This document shows, piece after piece, positions 1 through 6,466 of a stretch of DNA of 13,690 bases. Source of the DNA: Burkholderiaceae bacterium (lineage in GTDB: Bacteria; Pseudomonadota; Gammaproteobacteria; Burkholderiales; Burkholderiaceae_E); NCBI GenBank assembly GCA_023258775.1, contig JALQWJ010000015.1:1-13690 (forward strand), written 5' to 3'. The position numbers and the translations under genes are program-made. The notes under the pieces were generated by a model. It saw nothing but the letters and a program-made list of their open reading frames with translations, made no database searches and had not been told where the DNA came from. Numbering within the stretch: the stretch's first letter is position 1; each line of letters begins with the position of its first letter.

Positions 1-2
1 CT

Positions 3-1364
3 GGCGGGGGATCGCCACTTATTCGCTACCTGGAACCCGATCAGCGATTTGCAGGAGGCTGGACAAACGCCAATCTGCAAATGCGTTGGGAGCGTCGCCT
101 TGGCGATGACCGGAAACTCGAATTGCGTGCGAGCACGAGACAGTCCGAGGGCGATTTCGATGGCAGCAATAGTTTTGGACGGCGTGCTTTTGGCAGCAAC
201 AAGGATCGGAATCTCACACAGGGTGGGCGACTCGCCTTAGGTTTGGGTGAATCCCACGCGGCAAGCATTGGCTGGGATTTTGAGTGGCGTGAGCGGAGCG
301 AATTTAGGACCGTAACCATAAACGGCTTACCTCAGCTTTTTGATATCGAAGGATTCCCTTTCGAGGCAAGAATAAGCAGGCAAGCCCTGTTTGTGCAGGA
401 TGAGTGGGAAATTAATCCGCTTTGGACGACTTACGTCGGGCTCCGTCATGAGCGATTGAGCACCCGTGCCGAAGGTGTGGGTATGGGCGAGGGAACAATC
501 AGTTCGGTTACGACACCGGTATGGCATCTACAACGAAAGCTGGACAGTAAGGGTAGGGATATGCTGCGTATGAGTATTTCGCGTAGCTATAAGGCACCCG
601 AGCCCTGGCAAATAATCCCGCGGCCCACCATCAGTTACTTGGCGACCGATCTAGCGGCAAGAAACGATGAAACCTCTCCTGATCGGATTGGTAACCCCGC
701 CCTGAAGCCGGAGCTCGCCACTGGGTTTGACCTTGCACTTGAGCGCTACCTGCCCTCGGGTGGAGTGCTCAGCGTGGGCGGGTTTTATCGTGAGGTCGAT
801 CAACTGGTGCGAAATCTCACCCGTTTGCGAACCGTAGCGTGGTCCACGCAGCCGCGCTTTGTTGCAATGCCTGAAAATATTTCGCAGGCGACCAGTTATG
901 GTCTCGAAATCGAAGTCAAGGGTGGACTTGCCGAGTTGTTGCCTGGCCTTGCCACTGCTGGCCTACCCGTGCAGTTACGTGCAGCCTTGAATTACTACCG
1001 ATCAGAGGTAAGGGGCGTGCCAGGGCCAGATAACCGGCTTGACGGGCAACAGCCCTGGTCAGCGCTATTGGGCTTGGATCATCGCTTGACTGGCTTGCCT
1101 GTCAGTTATGGGTTTCAGTACACATTAAACCCGGCGTATCGAACGACCCAATCGGCGCTTCAATTCGCACAAAGCGGCCCTGTGAGGAGTTTTGATGCCT
1201 ATGGGCTTTGGCGCATCGACCGGTCCTCGTCATTGCGGCTGTCAGTAACTAATCTGAGCGCGGCCGACCGCTTGTCCTTGAGTGGTTTCACTTCTGGCGC
1301 TTATTCGGCAACGACTGCCTATGGCCAGCGTCAAATCCAACTTGCCTACGAGAGACGCCTTTAG
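3..1364 (+). CDS. TonB-dependent outer-membrane receptor, C-terminal part (5' end outside window)
   Basis: The reading frame is open from base 3, so this is the distal 453 residues of a longer protein whose start lies to the left; the first in-frame ATG (81) is internal. The product is read as the beta-barrel of a TonB-dependent receptor, an outer-membrane protein that imports siderophores, vitamins or similar ligands using TonB energy. Support comes from the barrel pattern of alternating residues and charged turns, the segment VQDEWEINPLWTTYVGLRHE, the SISRSYKAPEPWQ strand, and the NPALKPELATGFDLALERYL motif, which is typical of TonB receptors. The plug and TonB box are not in the window. 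The chain ends ...IQLAYERRL; most barrels end in an aromatic residue, so the terminal Leu is slightly unusual. The ligand cannot be told. A short T-run just after the stop (about 1368-1374) may help termination, but no good stem precedes it. Confidence 0.88.
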   Translation, partial: GGGSPLIRYLEPDQRFAGGWTNANLQMRWERRLGDDRKLELRASTRQSEGDFDGSNSFGRRAFGSNKDRNLTQGGRLALGLGESHAASIGWDFEWRERSEFRTVTINGLPQLFDIEGFPFEARISRQALFVQDEWEINPLWTTYVGLRHERLSTRAEGVGMGEGTISSVTTPVWHLQRKLDSKGRDMLRMSISRSYKAPEPWQIIPRPTISYLATDLAARNDETSPDRIGNPALKPELATGFDLALERYLPSGGVLSVGGFYREVDQLVRNLTRLRTVAWSTQPRFVAMPENISQATSYGLEIEVKGGLAELLPGLATAGLPVQLRAALNYYRSEVRGVPGPDNRLDGQQPWSALLGLDHRLTGLPVSYGFQYTLNPAYRTTQSALQFAQSGPVRSFDAYGLWRIDRSSSLRLSVTNLSAADRLSLSGFTSGAYSATTAYGQRQIQLAYERRL

Positions 1365-1429
1365 CGGTTTTTTTCTCTAGATCGCCTGATAACATCAAGA
1401 CTGTCGAAAAAATAACGCAGGAGCCTATT

Positions 1430-1813
1430 GTGGAAACCGTACGCGAATTGATTGAGTCAAAGCCTGTCGGCCTTATCACGGTCAAGCCCGATGTCAGCAT
1501 GAAAGAAGCCATGCTGCTCATGGACGACAAGCATATTCACTCGCTTCTTGTCTACCAGGACGACCGATTGGTCGGCATTATCTCCGCAAGCGATTACTCC
1601 AAGAAAGTTCTTGCCTCGGGTCTTGATGAAGAGGCAACAAAGGTTCAAGACGTGATGTCGCGTCATGTTTCAACCATCTCGCCCGATGCCACCATTATGG
1701 AGTCCATGCGGGTGATGGCAGCCCATGGATTTCACCATTTACCTGTCGAAGAAGGCGGAAAGATCGTTGGCATGGTGTCATGGTCCGACATCATGCATTT
1801 GATGCTTAACTGA
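1430..1813 (+). CDS. Tandem CBS-domain protein
   Basis: A 127-residue protein made almost entirely of two CBS domains (about residues 8-62 and 70-127). Each carries the usual pattern of a variable ligand loop, a hydrophobic strand and a closing G-I/M-x-S-x-x-D helix start (VGIISASDY near 48-56; VGMVSWSDI near 113-121). CBS pairs bind adenosyl nucleotides such as AMP, ATP or SAM and often act as energy sensors. There is no fused catalytic or transport domain, so this is a stand-alone Bateman module with unknown partner. The start is GTG at 1430, set by GCAGGAG at 1417-1423, about 6 nt upstream. It lies 65 bp after the TonB receptor stop and is convergent with the amidotransferase gene. The family is sure; the specific role is not. 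Confidence 0.93.
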   Translation: METVRELIESKPVGLITVKPDVSMKEAMLLMDDKHIHSLLVYQDDRLVGIISASDYSKKVLASGLDEEATKVQDVMSRHVSTISPDATIMESMRVMAAHGFHHLPVEEGGKIVGMVSWSDIMHLMLN

Positions 1814-1860
1814 TCGGGCGTCCACGGAGCGTTCGATTATTTCATCGGCGCAGCCATGCG

Positions 1861-2655
1861 CTACAGCCTCACACGAAACTCGGTCAATTCTTGGCTCGAC
1901 CAATGAATACCAACACCTTCTTCAACCTTTAACCAGTGGTTCGCATCAGAGTCGAGCGGCTCTGATGCAATCACACGAAGGTTTTGCTCGGTCGATTCGC
2001 TAGCACGGGTGTTGGGGTTTCCATAGTACAAACTCGGTGATTGTTGATCGCTTGAGCAACGCAAAGCCCAAATCGATGAGCCATCGGTAACAGCCAGTGA
2101 TACCCGCAAGGGCTCGGTGGCCCGATGTTCTTCCATGACGGAGCGAACGCGAGCGAGCATGCTGACAAGCGCACTGGCGGGGTCCTCGCGCAAGCCCAGA
2201 CTAAGGGCCAACAAAAACATCGCCTCACTGTCCGTGGTGCCCTGCCTGGCGCTGTAAAACTCAGGGGCAATCATTTGCTCCACTGATTTGCGGCAATCAG
2301 ACCAGTTACCGATCTTCCCGTTATGCATGAAAGCCCAATGCTTGTAGGTAAAAGGGTGGCAGTTGGTTCGGGTGACGGCTGTGCCGGTGCTCGCCCTAAC
2401 GTGGGCAAAAAACAGTCTTGTCTGGATTTGGGCTGCGATCGAACGCAAGTTACTGTCATTCCATGCGGGCAGGATATCCTTGAACAATCCCGGTGCGGTG
2501 CGCTTGCCATACCAGGCAACGCCAAAGCCATCGCCATTGGTGGTGAATACGGATTCCCGCGCGGCAAGACTTTGCGAGGCAATCGAGTATTCCTGATGAA
2601 AAAGTAAGTCTTCCAGAAAGATTTCCGGGCCTGAATACGCGATCCAGCGACACAT
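1861..2655 (-). CDS. Class II glutamine amidotransferase (YafJ-like)
   Basis: A 264-residue stand-alone glutamine amidotransferase of the N-terminal-nucleophile (Ntn) type. The start is set at the ATG at 2655, because removal of Met then exposes Cys2 (MCRWIAYSGP), the catalytic nucleophile, and AAGGA lies 8 nt upstream. The frame is open further upstream, but that extension would bury the cysteine. Other family motifs are NGDGFG (40-45), HVRAST (85-90), NCHPF (98-102), MHNG (110-113) and TTDSE (140-144). These build the glutamine-binding pocket that releases ammonia. No synthetase domain is fused, as in the E. coli YafJ and EgtC families; no ergothioneine genes are adjacent, so the acceptor is unknown. 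The gene is divergent from the hypothetical gene beginning at 2744, with 88 bp between them. Confidence 0.93.
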   Translation of the reverse strand: MCRWIAYSGPEIFLEDLLFHQEYSIASQSLAARESVFTTNGDGFGVAWYGKRTAPGLFKDILPAWNDSNLRSIAAQIQTRLFFAHVRASTGTAVTRTNCHPFTYKHWAFMHNGKIGNWSDCRKSVEQMIAPEFYSARQGTTDSEAMFLLALSLGLREDPASALVSMLARVRSVMEEHRATEPLRVSLAVTDGSSIWALRCSSDQQSPSLYYGNPNTRASESTEQNLRVIASEPLDSDANHWLKVEEGVGIHWSSQELTEFRVRL

Positions 2656-2743
2656 CGGTGAGTTCCTTACATGGGAATAAACGCTTTTGTAATCATCGCC
2701 GTAAAGACCTCTAAGAAGCAATTCAAATTGAGGGTCACAAAGC

Positions 2744-3625
2744 ATGCGTACCACCACGCGAGAAGATTTCAGCCGCTGGCTCGACGAGAAGGTCCTTGGT
2801 CCTGCCTCCGAGGGACTCGATGCGGATGTAAGCCTGAGCAAAGAGCCCAAGGCTGCTTCACCGCTTAGTCGTGCGGCGAATCAGGTTCGAGAGCGTGCCA
2901 AAGCGCGGCGTATCGCTATCCCTGGGGGTTTGGCCTCGGTCATGGCTGGTGGTTACACCAAGGGCTTTAGGCAAGCGATGAGCTTTGCAGCGAGCTTTCA
3001 GCTGGTGAAAGTCGACGGTCTGGAGACCCTGGACAAAGGACCTTGCACAGTATTTTTTGATCAGGCCATCGAGGCCGAGTTTCAAGGTCGTAAGGCCTTG
3101 AAGGTTGCCGTAACAACCGAAAGCGATGGTGGGCGACGTGGACGTATTGCTGCTTTTTCGGATCAGGCTATCCATTACTACGACCGCGAGTCGTTGAGCT
3201 TACTCGGTTGGGAACAGGGCGGTCGCGTGCTCAGTCTACAAGCCGATTCGGAGGAGCCTAAGCAGTGGCAGCTCGGACGCAGCTACGCGCTTGACGCCTC
3301 AACCGTATCTCACAAAGATGGGCGGCTCATCGAAAGCTTCGTGCGCCGTGCAGAAATCTCAGAGGCGAATCCAATCTCGAAATTGGGGTCTTGGGCCAAA
3401 CGGTTGCAGCCAACCTTTCCCGTAACTTCAGAGACGCGTTCATTCAGCCTGGCGCTGCGTTCCTTCGCTGTTGACGATACAAGCGAGCAAAGTGCTGTGC
3501 TTGAGCTTTATGAATTTGAACTTGGTCCTCTGGGACTTAAAACCAAGTCTCACAATATTTGCTCGGTCCAGGAAAGTCTCGAGTTTGGTAACGTCTTGCA
3601 AATGACGATGATTCGTTGTCCCTAA
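2744..3625 (+). CDS. Hypothetical protein, 293 residues
   Basis: I do not recognise this protein. It is a full-length, well-supported frame with an ATG at 2744 and GAGGGT about 8 nt upstream. The N-terminal 60 residues are hydrophilic and charged, with several Lys/Arg (QVRERAKARR near 47-56). From about residue 75 the sequence looks like a beta-rich fold with short hydrophobic strands (FQLVKVDG, CTVFFDQAI, ALKVAVTTES, RIAAFSDQAIHYYD). No signal peptide, lipobox or clear transmembrane segment is evident, so a soluble cytoplasmic protein is the simplest guess. It is divergent from the amidotransferase gene and lies 37 bp ahead of the CoA-transferase gene with no terminator between them, so it may be transcribed with the latter. 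No function is proposed. Confidence 0.8.
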   Translation: MRTTTREDFSRWLDEKVLGPASEGLDADVSLSKEPKAASPLSRAANQVRERAKARRIAIPGGLASVMAGGYTKGFRQAMSFAASFQLVKVDGLETLDKGPCTVFFDQAIEAEFQGRKALKVAVTTESDGGRRGRIAAFSDQAIHYYDRESLSLLGWEQGGRVLSLQADSEEPKQWQLGRSYALDASTVSHKDGRLIESFVRRAEISEANPISKLGSWAKRLQPTFPVTSETRSFSLALRSFAVDDTSEQSAVLELYEFELGPLGLKTKSHNICSVQESLEFGNVLQMTMIRCP

Positions 3626-3662
3626 GTCCTGAGGTCTTTCGCCAACTGTCCTGGCAGGATTT

Positions 3663-4889
3663 ATGGAGCAAGTACCACTCCCCTTTGCCGGGATCCGAGT
3701 GCTTGACATCGCTTCTTTTATTGCCGCGCCGGTGGCAGCAACCGTATTTGCCGACTATGGCGCAGATGTAATCAAGATTGAGCCTCCCGGCCAGGGTGAT
3801 CCCAACCGTCAGACGTGGGAACTCGCAAGTTATCCAAAAGCCGGGATTAACTTCCCCTGGGAAATGGATTCGCGTGGCAAGCGTTCAATTGCCTTGGATT
3901 TGCGGTCTCATGCAGGGCGTAAGGTTTTATATCGCCTTGTGAGTCAAAGCGACATCGTGATTACCAATTACCCCCAACCGGTTCGCGAGCGCTTAGGAAT
4001 TCGCTACGAAGATCTAAAGGCTCAGCATCCAAAACTTATCTACGCTGCATTCAGTGGTTATGGTGAGGAGGGGCCCGACAAAGATCTTGTGGGGTTTGAC
4101 GTTACTGCGTTTTTTGCCCGTTCAGGTCTGCTCGACACGAATCGTTACGAAGGTCAGCCGCCGGGGGTGGTCATGCCTGCGCAGGGCGATCGAAGCGCTG
4201 GCATCAGCCTATTTGCGGGGATCATGGTTGCCCTATGGACACGCGAAAAGACGGGCGAGGGCAGCTTTGTGAGCAGTTCCTTGCTTGCGAACGGCTTGTG
4301 GGCAAATGGTGTCGGCGCTCAGGCAGCCCTGCTTGGCGGGTTTTTGCCGCCAAGGCCGCCACGTGATCGGCCGCGCAACGCCTTGACCAACGCTTATCAG
4401 ACCGCAGACCAACGCTGGGTTCAGTTATCGATCGTTCGTGAAGAACGCGACTGGCCAATTTTTTGCAGGCTTATCGAACGGGTTGATTGGTTGACCGATC
4501 CGCGTTTTGATTCAACCGCAAAGCGTAGGGCTGCGTCAGCCGAGCTTGTTCGCTTGCTCGATCCTGTGATCGCATCAAAACCCTGGACCTGGTGGCGTGA
4601 GCATTGTGACGCAGCTGGGATTCCAATCGGCTTAATTGGTCGCTTGCAGGATTTGCCTGACGATTTGCAAGCCAGAGCAAGCGGGGCAGTTGTGGCGAGC
4701 CTGTCAGCGGGCATGCCAGAGACGCTTGCCGTACCCTTTCAGCTGGATCGCGTGACCCTCGGGCCACGGAAAGCTGCGCCGGGCTTGGGTGAGCATGCCG
4801 CTGAAATTCTTGCCCAAGCTGGTTTTGGCCCCGATGAAATCAGCCAGTACACCCAAGAAGGTGCCTTCGGCCAGCAGCAGCTGCCATGA
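3663..4889 (+). CDS. CaiB/BaiF family (family III) CoA-transferase
   Basis: A 408-residue CoA-transferase of family III, which moves CoA between carboxylic acids through an enzyme-bound aspartyl anhydride. The N-terminus shows the family's Rossmann-type start (GIRVLDIASFIAAPVAATVF, then ADYGADVIKIEPPGQGDPNR at 30-49), followed by DSRGKRSIALDL (69-80) and GFDVTAFFARSG (144-155). D176 in PAQGDRSAG matches the catalytic aspartate of formyl-CoA transferase. Length is normal. The only good in-frame start is the ATG at 3663; AGGA sits just 3-4 nt upstream, a short spacing. The 3' end overlaps the LysR start by 4 bp (ATGA), implying one transcript and coupled translation. Members act on carnitine, oxalate, succinate/itaconate, aromatic and bile-acid CoA esters; the substrate cannot be told. 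A Burkholderiales genome usually has many paralogues. Confidence 0.93.
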   Translation: MEQVPLPFAGIRVLDIASFIAAPVAATVFADYGADVIKIEPPGQGDPNRQTWELASYPKAGINFPWEMDSRGKRSIALDLRSHAGRKVLYRLVSQSDIVITNYPQPVRERLGIRYEDLKAQHPKLIYAAFSGYGEEGPDKDLVGFDVTAFFARSGLLDTNRYEGQPPGVVMPAQGDRSAGISLFAGIMVALWTREKTGEGSFVSSSLLANGLWANGVGAQAALLGGFLPPRPPRDRPRNALTNAYQTADQRWVQLSIVREERDWPIFCRLIERVDWLTDPRFDSTAKRRAASAELVRLLDPVIASKPWTWWREHCDAAGIPIGLIGRLQDLPDDLQARASGAVVASLSAGMPETLAVPFQLDRVTLGPRKAAPGLGEHAAEILAQAGFGPDEISQYTQEGAFGQQQLP

Positions 4890-5791
4890 ACCTCAACTAT
4901 CGCCACCTTTACTACTTTTGGGTGGTGGCGCGCGAAGGCGGATTTTCAAAGGCTGCAAATCGTCTTGATATGGCTGTGCAGACCGTAAGTGCGCAGGTTC
5001 GTGAGCTCGAAGCCAGCCTTGGCCAGCAGTTGCTCAAACCCTCAGGACGTGGCGTGGTCCTCAGTGAGGCTGGGCAAACCGCATTTCGACGTGCTGAAGA
5101 AATTTTTCAGCTCGGTTCAACACTGATCGAGGAATTAGCACTCGTTGGCGCTCAGGCCGTGCTTCGGTTTTCATTGGGTCTGCCTGACGGTGTTTCAAAG
5201 CTCGCGGTTCACCGACTGCTTGAGCCGGTATTACGGCTTCCGAACTTGCGCCTACTTTGCCATGAAGGCGAGTTTGACCCTTTGATTGGTGAACTGGCAA
5301 TGCATCAACTCGACGCCGTCATCGCGAATCAGCCAGCACCTGCCAATCCCAACCTGCGACTCTTCAGTCATAAGATCGCCTCAAGTCATATTCACTGGTA
5401 TGGGCCTGAGGCCTTGCTTGGTAAGCTTAGGGTGGCGCAAAGGATATTTCCGGATTGTTTGAAGCATCTGCCCATCTTGCTTCCAACGACCCACACGCCC
5501 TTACGCCATGCGCTTGATCGGTGGTTTGAAGCCGAGCACCTCCATGTGCACATCAGCGGTGAGTTTGAAGACAGCGCCTTGATGAGCCTGTTTGCGATGC
5601 AAGGCATGGGGGTGTTCCCGGTCAGCGCGCTCGGCGCCGAAGACTTAAAGTCAATGCCCGGGTTATTGTGTGTTGGGACCACTCAGCTTGGCGAAGATCT
5701 TTACCTGATTAACACCCGGCGCGCTCGCCAACATCCTGCAGTGCTTTTAATCCTTAATCCTGAGGAATCGGCAGCAATTCGCCATGGGTAG
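4886..5791 (+). CDS. LysR-family regulator, NhaR-like
   Basis: A 301-residue LysR-type regulator. The winged helix-turn-helix occupies about residues 4-62, including AREGGFSKAANRL and VQTVSAQVRELEASLG; the rest is the two-lobed effector domain. The opening NYRHLYYFWVVAREG, the GRGVVLSEAG wing, GEFEDSALMSLFAMQGMGVF and the closing RRARQHPAV resemble E. coli NhaR, as I recall that protein. NhaR activates the nhaA sodium/proton antiporter and other genes in response to Na+. No antiporter gene is in this window, so the resemblance does not establish the target. Its ATG overlaps the CoA-transferase stop, unlike the divergent layout common for LysR genes. It may therefore act on a distant target or on its own operon. 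Family certain; subgroup likely. Confidence 0.92.
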   Translation: MNLNYRHLYYFWVVAREGGFSKAANRLDMAVQTVSAQVRELEASLGQQLLKPSGRGVVLSEAGQTAFRRAEEIFQLGSTLIEELALVGAQAVLRFSLGLPDGVSKLAVHRLLEPVLRLPNLRLLCHEGEFDPLIGELAMHQLDAVIANQPAPANPNLRLFSHKIASSHIHWYGPEALLGKLRVAQRIFPDCLKHLPILLPTTHTPLRHALDRWFEAEHLHVHISGEFEDSALMSLFAMQGMGVFPVSALGAEDLKSMPGLLCVGTTQLGEDLYLINTRRARQHPAVLLILNPEESAAIRHG

Positions 5792-5877
5792 CCGCGTGAT
5801 CAGCTTAAGCCGAGTCATAAGACTGGTCGAATAAGCCTCGATGTCATAATGATTCGATAAAAACTTAATGTTAATCA

Positions 5878-5883
5878 TATAAA
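5878..5883 (+). promoter_or_regulatory. Possible -10 element of the HPF-like gene
   Basis: TATAAA lies in the most AT-rich part of the 183-bp gap between the LysR and HPF-like genes. No convincing -35 hexamer sits 16-18 bp upstream. If used, it would give a leader of about 85 nt that contains the pairing elements described at 5912-5970. It is weak evidence based on one hexamer and local base composition. Confidence 0.25.
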
Positions 5884-5911
5884 ACATGGTTTTTTCGATG
5901 TAAGACTTTCA

Positions 5912-5970
5912 CTATCCTTGAGCCGTTGCAAAGGGCTTTTTGTTGAAAAACAAGTCTTTAAAAAGGATAG
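5912..5970 (+). promoter_or_regulatory. Self-complementary leader masking the Shine-Dalgarno of the HPF-like gene
   Basis: CTATCCTT at 5912-5919 is the perfect 8-nt complement of AAGGATAG at 5963-5970, which contains the Shine-Dalgarno AAGGA (5963-5967) of the gene starting at 5975. Between them 5931-5959 can fold as an inner hairpin: TTGTT (5940-5944), a GAAA tetraloop (5945-5948) and AACAA (5949-5953). The inner stem continues, after a 3-nt bulge, through AAGGGC (5931-5936) with GTCTTT (5954-5959), using two G-U pairs. A competing 4-bp hairpin is AGCC (5921-5924) with GGCT (5934-5937). The pairing is read directly from the sequence; control of translation by it is inferred. The RNA must begin upstream of 5912 for it to form. 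Confidence 0.5.
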
Positions 5971-5974
5971 GCAT

Positions 5975-6346
5975 ATGCAAATCGTGATTGAATCTTCGGT
6001 GGTTGACCAATACGCACTCTCAAGAGCTTCGATCCAAGCGCGCGTTCGCTACTTGTTGCGTCGCCACGAAAAGGCGATCAATTTGGTTCGTATCCGTCTT
6101 GCGCCGGTTTCGGCACCGCTTGGCGGCGCGAACCGTCAGTGTCAGTTATTGCTGCGGGTCGAAGGTATTGCACCAATTCTGATTACTGCGCGAGCACGAA
6201 ACACCACCCAAGCGCTTGAACACGCCTTGCAACATGCTTCGATGAAAGCAATACAAGCCCGTAAAAGGCAGTGGATTCGGCGGCTCAACCCGCTTAGGGC
6301 CTTGGACGGCATGCGTCGACGCAGGCTTCGGTACGCGACGGCATAA
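5975..6346 (+). CDS. HPF/RaiA-type ribosome-associated protein
   Basis: A 123-residue basic protein resembling the short HPF/RaiA-like proteins of Burkholderiales. Ribosome hibernation factors bind the 30S subunit near the decoding site and stop translation in stationary phase or stress. Visible signs are an N-terminal beta strand (MQIVIESSVV), an arginine-rich helix (IQARVRYLLRRHEK, 20-33), the strand-turn-strand IRLAPVSAPLGG followed by RQCQLLLRVEG (40-64), and the second helix (TTQALEHALQHASMKAI, 77-93). A strongly basic tail (RKRQWIRRLN, then GMRRRRLRY) suits rRNA contact. The ATG at 5975 is chosen because AAGGA lies 7 nt upstream; a TTG at 5918 would also keep the frame open but has no ribosome site. 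It stands alone, not next to rpoN as the main hpf gene often is. It could be a paralogue; function is inferred from family resemblance. Confidence 0.75.
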   Translation: MQIVIESSVVDQYALSRASIQARVRYLLRRHEKAINLVRIRLAPVSAPLGGANRQCQLLLRVEGIAPILITARARNTTQALEHALQHASMKAIQARKRQWIRRLNPLRALDGMRRRRLRYATA

Positions 6347-6371
6347 ATTCGACTTTCGGCCTTTATCCTGC

Positions 6372-6391
6372 GATCAAAGGATTATTTGATC
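6372..6391. repeat. Inverted repeat upstream of the RND operon
   Basis: GATCAAA (6372-6378) and TTTGATC (6385-6391) form a perfect 7-bp inverted repeat with a 6-bp spacer, 26 bp after the HPF-like stop and about 75 bp before the efflux adaptor start. A further TTGATCAA palindrome lies at 6427-6434. No T-run follows, so a terminator is unlikely. A regulator-binding site for the pump operon is the simplest reading, and this is inferred. Confidence 0.45.
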
Positions 6392-6416
6392 CGATGCATG
6401 GGCTTGGAGATAGAAT
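6386..6416 (+). promoter_or_regulatory. Candidate promoter of the RND efflux operon
   Basis: TTGATC (6386-6391) could be the -35 and TAGAAT (6411-6416) the -10, separated by 19 bp, longer than optimal. The -10 differs from consensus at one base. The -35 falls within the right arm of the inverted repeat at 6372-6391, so a protein bound there would block polymerase. This is a consensus match only. Confidence 0.25.
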
Positions 6417-6466
6417 CTTGGCATTCTTGATCAATTATCATTCAAACGCCAACAATCTCCTCTCCC

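Noticed and set aside
1354..1374. Terminator after the TonB receptor gene (CGC-CTTTA-GCG followed by seven T)
   Set aside because: The stem is just 3 bp; the T-run alone is not enough to call a terminator.
1848..1861. Hairpin GCGCA-GCCA-TGCGC at the end of the amidotransferase gene, considered as a shared terminator
   Set aside because: The stem is only 5 bp, overlaps the stop codon and has no T-run on either strand.
2656..2850. Upstream extension of the amidotransferase to an ATG at 2850
   Set aside because: It would bury the Cys that must be N-terminal, and it overlaps the start of the divergent gene at 2744.
5918..5974. N-terminal extension of the HPF-like protein from TTG at 5918
   Set aside because: It has no ribosome site, the family begins at about the strand MQIVI, and the segment is better explained as structured leader RNA.
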